DNA from: Polytrichum commune
Lineage: Eukaryota; Streptophyta; Polytrichopsida; Polytrichales; Polytrichaceae
Assembly: GCA_950295325.1 (NCBI GenBank)
Contig: OX485806.1
Coordinates: 3,968,001 to 4,032,000 of the forward strand
Direction: 5' to 3'
DNA length: 64,000 nt
The translations under genes and the position numbers were made by a program. The notes beneath the pieces were generated by a model, which saw nothing but the letters and a program-made list of their open reading frames with translations, searched no databases and had not been told where the DNA came from. The number at the start of each line of letters is the position of its first letter. Positions within the stretch are counted from its first letter, which is position 1. Of this stretch, positions 51,120-63,400 are shown piece after piece.

Positions 51120-53793
51120 TCCTTCAATTTGTGACCTATTTCAAGAAGCATATAATATTTCTTAAATGTTACGCAAGTGTGCCTAAAGCATGTAGTGTTG
51201 AGCAGGTGTTGAACACTCATCTTAAAAGGGCTATCCCAACTAATGAGCCATTGTATCAATTGCTATAATAATACTAGAAATGTACAATTCATGAGGATAA
51301 GGAACCATTGGGCACTCAAAAGTAGCTTGTTAAAATAAGGTTGGTGTTGAATAAGACATGTCTACCTTATAACGGACCCTTTGAACACTTGGACCCTTAC
51401 CGTGCTCAAAATTTCATGAAAATATCAAAGAATTAACAAATTCTTATTAACATAGTACTCGTGATAACATCACATTCACATGTGACTTTTTTTTCAAGGC
51501 CGACTCAATTTTTAGTCTTGTGGAAAACATCTGAATTTTGGAATAAGTTGTAATTGCCAAAAACTTGTGTAGTTAGCAAAAGCTACCTTCAAAGACCACT
51601 TCAAGCCAACCTTCTATGCATTTGAGAAAATGACATATATGACATTTTACGTGCCATGTGACATTTTCACAAATACCATGTTAATAAATTGAGAGGTCAT
51701 AGCAGTTCAATTTGGTCCATGAATTGCAACATCATGTGGTTAAACATGATCAACCTCTAAGCATACCAGAGATCATAATTGGGCCTCTCCATGCACAAAA
51801 ATAGATATTTGAACAACACGTCCTTCCAATTTTTAGCTCTTTGTACCAAAAAGTTACTCCACCCATAAAAATCAGTCATTCATTAAGTGCACTTCGTAAA
51901 TTGGTTGAATACCTTAACGAATTATAACATTTGGGATTTGCATACACAACATAAGTGTTCTTAGATGCTTAGATGCATATACATACTAATTGCATTGATT
52001 ATCGATGTCAAGAACATCTTAAGTACCATGGCAGTTTTACTTCATCCATTTCGCTCAAGTGAAAATTCCACAAGCCATGAAATTGTTGATTAAAAATTGT
52101 AAAGTAAATCACAAGATTAGGTTATGAATTGACATGCAAAGTGTTGGAAATGCCATGCCTGATGGTACTATGGCCCTACTACGGCAACCACTTTCAACAA
52201 TTAATTTCATTATAGGCATTGGTATGTATATTCATGAATGGGAACATTTTGTAACATTTGTGCCCGGGGGGGTGCTCCTTTTATGAAAAACCAAGAATCA
52301 CGTGCGTTCACAATATACACTAAAAATCCCCTATGTACAAGTTTTTTTTTATTACAATATCAAGCAATACACATACAATTTTCATGATAAATATACAAGT
52401 GACAATATGTACACATTAAGAAATTACATTCATATACAGTCATCAACATGAGTATATAACTATATTTTTGAATAAAAGTCAACTCCTATTATATGTAAAA
52501 TGTAAAACCCTAGCATTCATGATAAAGTTGTAGAAGACTTTTTCATAAGAATTTAAGTCTATAATATATGCCATAAAAGCTAATGTAATTATTGTTTCAA
52601 AAGATTGGTAAGATCATAAGAATTTTTCATCGAGTGATCAATATGATATTAAGTCCACTTGTTGTTGGCCTTTTTGATACCAAAATATTAAGCTAATCTT
52701 CATGTTTGATGGATAGTCCATCAAGTCAATTGGATCCCTATACTCCACCCAATGATTACCAAAATTTCTATCGCATCTTATAGAGTTTCCCAATAGATCA
52801 AATCTTAATTGGAGCTAATTTTTTCGGTTTGCCACTTTTTCAACAATTCGAGCTACAATTGTGTTTTTGTCTTGACTTTTCTTGCCTTCATCTTGTAGCA
52901 TGGGTGATTATGAAATAAAACCCCTTATATACGAGTTTTCAAAAAAAATTAAAAATTAAAAATTAAAAATATACGTACTAAAAATAGGCAAGAAAATGAA
53001 CTCATGTAGTTATACTAAAATTTTCAATTAAAGGTGATAAATTCCTTCTCTACATACACGTAATATAAATCATTGAAATAAATAAGCCTTCATTACATAC
53101 ACAAGTCACTGGGGATGATTACCATATGACAACAATGAATAAAAATGTATATTGGATGAAACTAACCCATCTAAGTTCATTAATTTGTTAGTGGTGAGGT
53201 ACCTAGGTTCACATCCAATACCTTCAAAATATTCCCAACGTTTTCTTCTTAGTTAGATTTACTATGAATTTGGTGGACCCCTGCATATTCTAGAACCAAG
53301 GTTTTGAGTTCTTCTTACATTTTTAAAAAAAAAATTCTTTTCCTTTTTTCCTTTTTTGGAATCAAGAGGAGATCAAGGTTTTGAGTTTGGATATTGACCC
53401 TAGTATCTTGAAAATGGTGGGCTTGGAAGATGGGTTAACATTAGGGCCTATGACTAAAGTCACTCCAAATTGTTCGATCTTATTCATCAAGAGTAGAAGG
53501 GATCCCAACGAAATTACACAATACGGGAGTTTCGGTACCATACCACTAGATCTCTTCTACTAGATGGGTTTGAAATCTAGGGTCCAAATTCAAAGCTATC
53601 CATTCTTAGTGCAAAAAAATCGGTACGTGTACATTACACACACACACACTAATTCTTAGCCACAAGAGGGTGGAATTGACCATTTGTCGAGGCCTAGTAG
53701 CCCTTGAAAGCAATCCGAGAGACGCATTTTGAGTTAACCTAGACCAATTAACTTGTTGAGTACCCTATGTAGTTGAAGCCCTCGGAAGGAGCT
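51120..53793. other. AT-rich gene-free stretch
   Basis: No reading frame of interest. AATTAAAAATTAAAAATTAA is a short tandem run near 52949-52972. ATTTTACATGTA-like blocks precede this near 50937-51027. No complete element could be delimited. Confidence 0.45.
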
Positions 53794-54489
53794 AAGGTAG
53801 ATGTGCCCAAATCAAAGACAACACAAATATGGAAATCTATATTTGAGTGGTATGTGGTTAGGAGTGGATCTAAGATCGACTGGCACCAAAACATTTATGT
53901 GTTTAAAAGAGATTGGACTATGTGCTCAAAGTATGCTAATCATTTTGGGTTCAATAATGAGCATGATCGAGGAGGAATTATACGATCACTTGATGAGCAT
54001 GAGCACTGCCTCTTAGGTTGAGAAGGAGTGACGGTCTCACTTCGTTTTACACTTGGTCACGTAAAATAAAAGTGATCATGGGTGAGCATGTTAAAAAATG
54101 AACGAGAAAGTGACATGGAATATTACATGTCCGGAACTCGACAGTGTTTGGTGATCACCCGGATTTTGCAGCGAGAGAATCCAAATAGGTTTTTCCAACG
54201 GAACATGAGGACGACCATGATGTCATTTAAACCTATCTAATTATAGTCAACATAATTTTTAGTCATGTTTTTGTCTTTATTCTAAATTACAAACACTATG
54301 TCTTGGTTTTAAGTCTCTTTACACTATGACATATGACCAAACCTTTTTTGAATGAGACATAGATTTCTCTTTGTCATGTTCTTTAAACCCCAGACTATGA
54401 CCACAATAAATCATATATCATTTTCTTTTCTTTTTTTCTCGCGGTCAATGGTCACGTGTGTAAAATGGCTCCTAAGGCACATCTACCTT
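53794..54489. mobile_element. AAGGTAGATG-family element with perfect 14-bp ends
   Basis: AAGGTAGATGTGCC at the left and GGCACATCTACCTT at the right are exact inverses. The first ~220 bp match the 28447 copy (TTTGAGTGGTATGTGGTTAG, TTTAAAAGAGATTGGACTA, GTGCTCAAAGTATGCTAATC). The remaining ~470 bp differ, so this copy is longer, either by insertion or because it is closer to a full-length progenitor. No transposase frame is evident. Confidence 0.65.
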
Positions 54490-54689
54490 CAACCAAGCAT
54501 CCAAAGCCAACACTAAGAGATTGCATTGGATTTTGGAAGGTAGTAGCCAGGCTCAAATAATCACAAACGCTTCGTCGGTTACGGGTGTTATGAAAAACAA
54601 TCCACTTAGGGCTCCAGTAGTATGGTCTAAAATTAACCTAGTCAGCATTTGATATTGTCAAGTTGGTGGGGAAGAAATCGAGATTGTGT

Positions 54690-54885
54690 TGGAAGAAGCG
54701 GCTCATTGACACTATTAGCTGGGAGTGGGTATCTCAAGGGAATCTATAATGAAGGTGGAACATTGTTAGTCGGGAATGTGTATTTCAAGGGAAGCTACAC
54801 TCAAGGTCGAAGATTGTTAGTCGGGAGTGGGTATTTCAAGGGGAACGATAATCAAGGTAGGAGATTATTTGTTAGTCGGGAGAGG
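54690..54885 (+). repeat. 51-bp minisatellite, in-frame 17-codon units
   Basis: Three and a half units of 51 bp built around TTGTTAGTCGGGAGTGGGTA and TTCAAGGG(G/A)A. Because 51 is a multiple of three, the plus-strand frame at 54649-54888 reads as repeated LLVGSGYFKG...QGRR units. There is no further support for translation. Confidence 0.65.
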
Positions 54886-54889
54886 TAGC

Positions 54890-57800
54890 GTACTAGCAAG
54901 GAGTGACACCTTGAGACCATGACACATCATCGATGTTCGTCAAAACTTCAAAGAACAACTAATTTATTGAAATATACTCATTTTTCGTTGACGTGTGGGG
55001 GCATATGCTAATCACTTTGAGGTTCTATCTCATTGAGGTCACTACACTCTGTTATTCTAGGGAATTAACAATTTTGACATCGTCTTCACATACTTATGAT
55101 TTTTATAAGCCTTTTGGTTTCTTGGACTTTAGAATCAATCTCATTCCATTACACAGAGTGCATGCATACACCAATGAATGGGGAGAACTGAAGGCTAGTT
55201 CTGGTTGAAGTGGTTGAGTTTGAGAAATAGCCAATTGAAGTTCAAGACTTCATGAAATTTACTTAAAATTTTAGAGGAATTCAGAGGGTATAGTTTTTGG
55301 CTACAAACAAACCCAAGGAAACACTCAGGGAAGACTTAAAAGGTGACTTGTATATCATCTAGGTGTCTCATATAAGTTTTAATAGGGAAAACATAGGGTT
55401 AATTCACTTCATTAAGGATTAGAACTGACAAGTGGGTAATGGGTAAGGGATAAAAACTTTAGAAAAGCTCTCCAAATCAGTATATGCATTTGTGACAATC
55501 ACTCACCTCACTCTAAATTTCCGAACAATGATCTAGCAATGAGTTCATTTTAATTGGATCATGTGCGGTGCATAAGCATAGGCATTGCCATCGTCAATGG
55601 TCTTGCATAAGTAACCCATTTTTTTTGTCTCTTTACCGAAGCCTAGGGCACTCCGGCGTAGTGAATAGTTTTTCATTAATTAACTTCATTTAATGTAATC
55701 TGAAGTTACAGTGCAGTAATCCTTTCAGGATGGACAGTCTCTTTTAATTAAATAAAACCTTAATTATGCGGTCCGACAATAGTCTTATACCTAGTCTTGG
55801 CCAAGGTAATCATAATCTCTTGCATTAGGACAATAGTCCATACCACATATGCATGTCAACATGTTCTCACCTAAGTCATACACTTATCTTGTTTATTTAG
55901 TAGTACAATTCCACATGATCGGTTCTTAAAGCAATCAATTTACCAATTCACATCATTTAATATTCTCGCAAATATTGCTTAAGTTATTCAATTCTCAATA
56001 TTAATAGACTTCTAAGTTATCTTTAATTCAACTTAAGAGCTTACTTAGCAATCAATAATTACTGACATCACAAACATCACAACCTTTGGTCTACTCCGCA
56101 TCAGGGTATCCCTTCGCAGTCAATAGTCTTGACATGTTGACGATTCACCTTTTGCCAAAGGTTGAGAGGTAACAGTTCCTCCATTTACACGACAAAGACT
56201 ATAGTCTGAATATTTCCTCGATATAACCCTTTCATACAATTACAGTTTAACTCCTCGCTGTGAAATCTGATTTATCTCCACGCACCTAATGCACTTTTCA
56301 TGGAGATCCATACTTGTTGCTAGTGTAATCATTTAAATATGTCTCAAACACTTATATGGATTAATCTTCAATCCATGAAATCACTTCCGATGGCTTAATT
56401 ACATAGCCATGCACAGACTATAGCCTTTTTCAATTTTGTGAAATTTTCACCAGCTATTTCCAGTGAAGGCTCCATCAAACATTCAAACCACTAAGATAAT
56501 GCAAAAGAAAAACGTTGTTGGCTTGCTCTAAATTGCATTCATGTACGTAGGGGGGGACAAATGGTAAAAATTCTTCTCGACACATATTGATTTAAAATTC
56601 CAGTTCATTTCCGTCTCATTTTTTATAGCAGAATTCGAGACCTTATATTAATTCGATCATACTGTCATGACATCAGAAGAGACTGCCTTCATGTCTAAAG
56701 CCCAAGTATTTTCGTAAGTCCATATTCAACCCTCTCCCGATTAAATCACTCAACCAACAGAAATTAAAGACTTCACAATTTCATCTTCAATTACAAGAAA
56801 TGTTCCAATTAAGTGGATAAACAGACGATCCAATATGGGCACTCTGGATAACTGCTAAGGGAGAATCAATGTTTGATTAGAAATGAACAAGTTGAGTTTG
56901 AGAAAGAACTGGTTGAAGTTTGAGACTTCAAGAACATTACCAATCATTCATGTTAAAGGAATCTTTAGAATGGACCTTAAATGCATGATGCACAACCTGA
57001 AAATGTCAACATGCAACCGGTTGTTTAACTCAAATTGTTCTCATTTTTACTGCAGAAACTCTCTTCTTCTTAGCATCAATGGAAAATTTAGTCCATTTGA
57101 GTAATTTTATCCTTCTCACAGAAAGTAACGGGTAATGGAATTTCCTATTAGCAATCTTAGTCACCACACATTGACTTGTAAACCTGTTTTAAATTCATCC
57201 AGACCATAGACTGACTCACATAGGCAACCATGAGATCATGCACTCCCAGACAATAGACATGCTCGTTAATTTAATCATATTGTGCAACAGAAGAAAAAGA
57301 CTTAGCCAAGCACAAATTGACTTCAAATTAATACATATAGATAGAATGCAGGATTTCCTCCTGATAAACTTAATAAATTATACCACAATAAGGATGTCAC
57401 AACAATCTTTCAATCCAATACTCACTCCCTAGATTGATTTACTCTCTTTCTATTCAATCACATAGTCTATTGCCTTGCCCAGAAAGGAATCCCTCCTCTC
57501 TGGCTCAAGCAACTCTCAAACTCCACCCAAGACAACCTTGCTGGAAAAATTAACTCCCTCTCTGTCTTGGCAACTCCCTGAATCAACCTATTGCCCTGCC
57601 ATATCTATTTATAGGTATTCCCAATCAACTGCCTTCACATACTAACTGATTCGAGAGTTTATGGTTCAAAAAGAGTCCTATTTAGTTCTGATCCCTATTC
57701 AGACGAACAAAAGTCAAAAAATTCACACTACATAATCGATCGGACTTAGGAAAACTAGGATGTTGACCAATTATGCCCAACAATCTCCCTTGACACTGGC

Positions 57801-58148
57801 ATGCAACTAGGGGTCCGTGGTGTCTATGTGAACTCATCCATTGCGAAGGAGAAAATGTAGTATATCATATTATAACTTATGAATGACTATTTTAAGATGA
57901 GTTGAATTTAGAAATAGATTCAAAGACCTTGAATCAATTTGGTGGAGTCAGATTGAAATAAATTGGCCCTCGATTTTGTAGGGGACTTTATTTATTTATT
58001 GGAGCCCTATTATCCACGATGAATGAGTTTATCATACATAGACGCCACGAATCCCCAGGCCTTGACATACACTACCAATGGAGAATGGGTTAAACATGTT
58101 CTTGATTAATTTAAACAAACTCTATTATGTGCACAACACACCACCTAT
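54890..58148. other. Gene-free stretch with retroelement-like or repeat remnants
   Basis: Contains inverted fragments of the ~220-bp repeat at about 55206-55290 (GGTTGAGTTTGAGAAATAG, TTGAAGTTCAAGACTT, AAAATTTTAGAGGAATTC) and about 56886-56935. CCCAACAATCTCCCTTGACA near 57778 resembles sequence often seen in plant LTR elements, but no paired LTR, primer-binding site or polyprotein frame was found. No host gene is supported. Confidence 0.4.
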
Positions 58149-58515
58149 CACTAGAAGAAAACTTGACCATTACAACCATCCGTTGCAACTTGGCCGTTGC
58201 GACTCATGGCTAGAAAATGCATAATTAAGTCATTTCGGTTGTGAACCGGAGGGTTTTGGTTACCCAATGTCCAAAATCGTAGCCAAAAACACTTGGTTGA
58301 CAATCAAAATGGTTTATTTATGCATTTTCTTGTCATGAGTCGCAATGGCCAAGTTGCAAAGGTTATCAACCAGAGGTTTTTGGCTGCAGTTTTTAGACAA
58401 GTAACCAAATCCCTCTAGTCACCAACCAAAATGATTTATTTGTGCATTTTCTTGCCATGAATTGTAATGGCCTAGTGGCAACAGATAGTTGCAATGGACA
58501 AGTTGTCTTCTAGTG
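58149..58515. mobile_element. CACTA-like MITE with TAT target duplication
   Basis: Starts CACTAGAAGAAAACTTGACC and ends with the inverse GGACAAGTTGTCTTCTAGTG. TIRs run about 30 bp with a few mismatches. TAT flanks both sides (58146-58148, 58516-58518). CACTA ends and a 3-bp duplication fit the En/Spm superfamily. The inside carries three copies of a TGCATTTTCTTGCCATGA-type motif, one inverted, as expected for subterminal transposase-binding repeats. 367 bp, non-coding. Confidence 0.8.
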
Positions 58516-59422
58516 TATCGCATCATGACCATGGTTTACTTAATTGTTTGACCAATCTTCCATCTTGGAACTTGGGTTTGGGCTTTGGGTTTTTATTTGG
58601 GCTTTGTGAACATCAAGTGGAGAATCTTTCCATGCAAATGCTATTCTGTGATGAACAAAATGAGAATTGGGGTTGTAAGGTGCACCAAAATCACCTGTTA
58701 GTGTGATTTAAGATTTGAAATTATGTGTTGTTAGAACATTATACTTGGAGTATTATTTTGTACTCAAGTAAGTTATATCATGTTCCATGATGTGCATACT
58801 AACTATTTATGTTATCTAGGTACAAAATGAAACTCTTACAAGTCTATTAGAATGGATGTGCCGTGAGAGTGGCACAAACTTTTGTTTTGATTTGAAGAAT
58901 GGTTTGGATTTGAGAGTTGCATATAGCAATCAAGGCTTGAGTGCCAAGGGTATGTATCATTGCCCATTGTATGTATCAAATATCCTTAGGACTTTGGGCA
59001 ACACTCAAATTCAAACATGTACCAGAGATGGCATCCAAATCTAATTTGAGAGACATCTGTGACCCATTACTTTGATCAATGAATGGATTGAGGATTTAAC
59101 CTCTAAATTTCTCTAAATTTACATGGATAATTCATCATATAACCACTTTTTTACATCCAAGTGTCCTATCCATACAATCATCCAAATCAAAAAAAATAAG
59201 ATCTTCACTAGCAACCCCAAATTGAAAATTTCAACATTTCAACCATTGGATTTTCTCAAGTTTCGTTTAATAAAGAGAAAATTTTCTTTCCACCTGCCAT
59301 ATTCAATGGGAAATTTGGCTTTGATATACAAATGGATGACCTCTTCTTCTTTTCGGTTCATTAAGTTTTTTTGATGATAGTGTTTACAAGTGCCCTCAAC
59401 ATCAAAGTGTGGTTTGAAATTA

Positions 59423-59682
59423 GGGGGGCACTTTACACACAAATCACAGGCCATGACCACAAAATTCTAAGGGCCCGTATAACTCAATTTGATTTGGCAT
59501 GGTCACGGTCCCTTGCTGCCATGTAGGACTCCTTGTAGGTTTTTATCCATTCGAATTTCCTTAGTCCCATAGCTCCTGAGATCCCAGTGTAAAGTGAAAT
59601 GGGAGATAGCTCTTCCACCCATATATGACAGATATTAGAATACAATGGTCGCAGGCCCTCAAGATCTAGTGTAAAGTGGACC
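59423..59682. mobile_element. Tourist/Harbinger-like MITE, 260 bp
   Basis: Left end GGGGGGCACTTTACACACA and right end CTAGTGTAAAGTGGACC are imperfect inverses. TTA flanks both sides (59420-59422 and 59683-59685). Non-coding. Ends share the TTTACAC core with the elements at 5919 and 27522. Confidence 0.65.
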
Positions 59683-60488
59683 TTAGGCAATGAAGGATTC
59701 AGGGAGGGACGGCCCGAGCTTCTCCAAAACCTAGTGTTGAGTTTCAGGTATAAAAGTCAAGACTATGAACCATCGACAACAAACAATTCCATGCATCTTA
59801 GGAACTCAGGAAGTCAACCAACTTTGAGTTTATTGCACATACAAATCATGAGTTACAGAACATTAAAGACTTTGATAGCATGCAACTTGCATGATATTCA
59901 TTGACACTCCTCTACACTTGTATTAATTACAATGAATGAAAGCTCTAGTGGGAAGATAAACGAGCCACCAGTTCTGTATCCTGGCCTTTCGAGCTGAGAA
60001 ATCGGTACTGTGGAGGCCTCCTTGAGGTTCTCTGGCTACAATACATAATGCTGCACCTCTCTACACTTGAATCTACACATGAATGAAAGGTCTAGTCAGA
60101 AACACCAACAGTTGCACATTTCCTGCCTTTTCTTTTATGTGACCCTTTGTAGCCATAAAGGCCTCCCTTTCTGGAGTAGCCGTCCTGGAATTGTGATTGG
60201 AATCTTCAACCATTCCTGAGTGTTCAATTTCAGGTGGCACATGTTAATCAGATACTCTCAGACAACTGTTGACTACCCACCGAAGAAACAGAAGTAAGAG
60301 GATTCTCTAGTAGTGAGCCTGGCATTTTTGCAACTAAGACACGTCACCTTCTTTGGCTTCACTCCTGCATAAAAATGGGCCATAATGACAACCCTACTGA
60401 AATAATTCCTGGTCTGAGTAATCCATAAAATTGAACCTCCCTCCAACTAAAATGTCGAAAGAGCTCTCAGGAGGGTTTAGACGACGAG
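59683..60488. other. 3' flank of coiled-coil gene, no supported gene
   Basis: Probably includes the 3' untranslated region of the minus-strand coiled-coil gene. An imperfect local repeat, CTCCTCTACACTTG / CTCTCTACACTTGAATC with GAATGAAAG(C/G)TCTAGT, occurs at about 59908-59951 and 60056-60098. No reading frame of note. Confidence 0.4.
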
Positions 60489-63400
60489 CTACTTGTGACG
60501 CAGGTTTCGGTTGGACAGTACAAGCTCATCCCGTTGTGCCTGTACTTCTGCATATTGTAAGCTCATACTTGAATAACGATCTTGCAACTCTCTGTACTCA
60601 GTCTCCAGTTCGCAGACTTGAGCACCCATTTCACCTGCTGATGCCTTTGCTCTTTTTGCATCTTCCACAACTGCTACAATTTTCTCCTCTAGGTCAGCTC
60701 TGGTTTCTTCCAGATCCTTCACCCGGTGTAGTGCCTCCTCTTTAGCTCTAAGAAAGTCTTTGATGTCACTTCTTAACCGCTTCAATTCCTCCTGGTCAGC
60801 CTCTGCTTTGAGCTCCAATTTTGTTAGCTCTTCCAAAGTCTCGTTTAGTTCAGCCTCAGCTATTCCAGATTCTTCCTGGATTTTCATCATCAAGGTTTCA
60901 CGATTTTCAACTTCTTTTCGCAACCTAGAAGTCTCCTCTTCTAAGGTCTTGACTTTCTCGAGTTGCAAGTCTTTCTCCCTCAAAGCACGTTTGAGTGCTC
61001 TTTCTAGTTCGGATATGATTTCAGCACATTGCTCATTTTCATCCTCAAGTTCGGCTAACTTCTCTAGCAGAGCCTTGTCTGCTTGGGATTCTTTATCACC
61101 AATCACTGCTGAATGGCTGTCCATCTGGGCCTTCAGGGACTCGGACTCTTCTTTCACAGCCTCCAGCATCTCTTCTGTGATATGTAAGAGTTTCTCAGCT
61201 TCTATCTTGCCCGACTCCAAATGTGTAACCCGAATTTCAAGGCTACGTTTTTCAGATGTTAATGTTGAAATTTGAACCTCCAACCGTTCAAGGTCCAACC
61301 TACAAAGTTCAACAACATCAGGTCAGACCTTGCACAATGGACACCACAACAATCCTGATCATTGAAGACCCCATCCACCACTGCAAATAGTACAGGCATT
61401 TGCAAGCAAAATAACCCACCAAGCAGCATCCCACTACATTGAGAGAAGATATCAGTACTTAGTGCAATGGCAGCATATCACTCAGAAGGCTGACTGCTCT
61501 TGCACATATGACCTTCACCCTCTTTATAAAGCTGTGAAGAATGACAACACTAGGTTTGTCCTCATGATAAATCACTGGTGTTGGAACTGCTTCTCAACTC
61601 TCACAATTACTATTTACCCAATAAGATTCGGCAACAAGGAACAATAACACCCACACAAGAGTTCAACTCGTTACTTGAATAGCTACTCCTGTACTTCCAG
61701 CTGGACCTCTCCTCAGTATCAGCCTTAATCCTACTAACAAATGTTCAGGCTGGACTGCCAAGGTGTCTATTGTAGAGGGATTTTAAGACCATGTTATTCA
61801 CAGTTTGCAAAGTTTAACCACAAAAAGAAAACCAACTGTAATGGCATGAATAACATGATATTAAACAAGTGCTGTCTAAAGAATACCTGTAATTTGCGCT
61901 GGCCTCTCCAGCTTCCTGGGTTTCTCTGTCTAAAGTTTCTCGTATCAACCCCATTTCCTCCTGAAGTATATCTCTTTCCGCAGAGACATCCTCAAGAGTT
62001 TTTTGAAGTGTAGATATGCTGTCCACCATTGTCCGGTTCTCAATCTCAAGTTCAGCCAATTTTCCTTCAAGAGCTCTTTTCTCCAACTCCTTGTCTGCTA
62101 TAGACTTCTCAATACCATCTTTTGCTGACAAATGGTTGTTTAGCTGAGACCTTATGATCTCTAGCTCCTCTTTAGCTGAACGCGTCTCTCCAGCTACACG
62201 AAGGTTGGTCTCCATCTCCCTTTTTTCTGACTCGTTAAGCTGTTGCTCAAGACTATCACAGTCTTGTTTGCAATCCTCAAGATCTGCTAGAGCAGCTTCA
62301 AGCTTGTCCTCCAACTCTGCAACCATGTCCTGAGCCTTTTTGTGCAATGATTTTCCTAGCTCAAGATCAGATTTCAGACTGGGAAGTCCTGCTTCCAGCT
62401 CCTCAATTTGCAATCTTCACAACCAAAAAAAAGTAAATTAAAGTATGAAATGAGGTCAATCCGTCCTTCACAAGAAAGGTCACATGTTCACTATGTCCTG
62501 CTACTTCAATACAGGGCACAGGTGTTGCTTGACAAACGACAAAATGCGACCCAACTAACCTTGTATGCGCGAGCTTGTTCAGAAAATTGAACCAAACAGT
62601 ACACAGTAGTCTAGCAAGAGCACAATACAAAACCTCCCTAGAAGCTCCTAAAAGTAGTAAGATTGCATGAATAACAAGGTCCTACCACCTCCCTTAACTT
62701 CTTGTCATCTCACTTTGATATACTTCCACATAACCTGCAGTGAAATTACTTTGGATAGTTCATAAAAATTGAATACCTTCTCTTCTCGCACAGATCTTGA
62801 CATTCCTTCAGCTCTCTCTCCAGCACAGCAACATTCTCCAAAGCAGTTGCTCTCTCATGTTCCTGAGCCATCCTCAATCAATGAGCGCAGATTTTTATCC
62901 ACTGTCCTAGTGCATAATACTGTAGGCTTGCTAACTATTGTGCGCATAATACTGTAGGCACAATATACAACTTCTTCTAATCATGAAGAAGCACCTACTT
63001 ATGTTCATAGAAGACCAATATAGACAACATGATAAGACTGCAGAAACCCCTAGAATATAGGTGACCAAGGAACTAAAAAAGGGAGACAATCAAATCAGAG
63101 GGCAGAGAGTACCTAAGAGACCTAAGAGAATATATCTCTGAACATAATTTGCACGAGTCATTTCTAGGACAAGATGCATAATGTCTGGAACAAGCATTGC
63201 AAATGTGCTGTAAGGAAGGACCTCTCTAGGATGCAGCCTATAACATACTTGTCCATCACAACATGAAATTAGCTAGTCTTACCATCCTGCAGATGAATGA
63301 TCCAGCTTGAAAATTTAAGCTATGGGCTCAGGCTATGAATACTTCGGACTAACAATTGAAAAATTTGCTTACTACACAAATGACTTTTTTGTAAGAGATT

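Noticed and set aside
55560-57800. LTR retrotransposon
   Set aside because: One LTR-like phrase near 57778 was noted, but no second LTR, tRNA primer site or polyprotein frame could be found.
60431-61275. Plus-strand frames of 104 and 171 aa at the coiled-coil gene
   Set aside because: They are Ser-rich antisense shadows of Glu/Leu-rich coiled-coil codons; splice sites and frame continuity support the minus strand.
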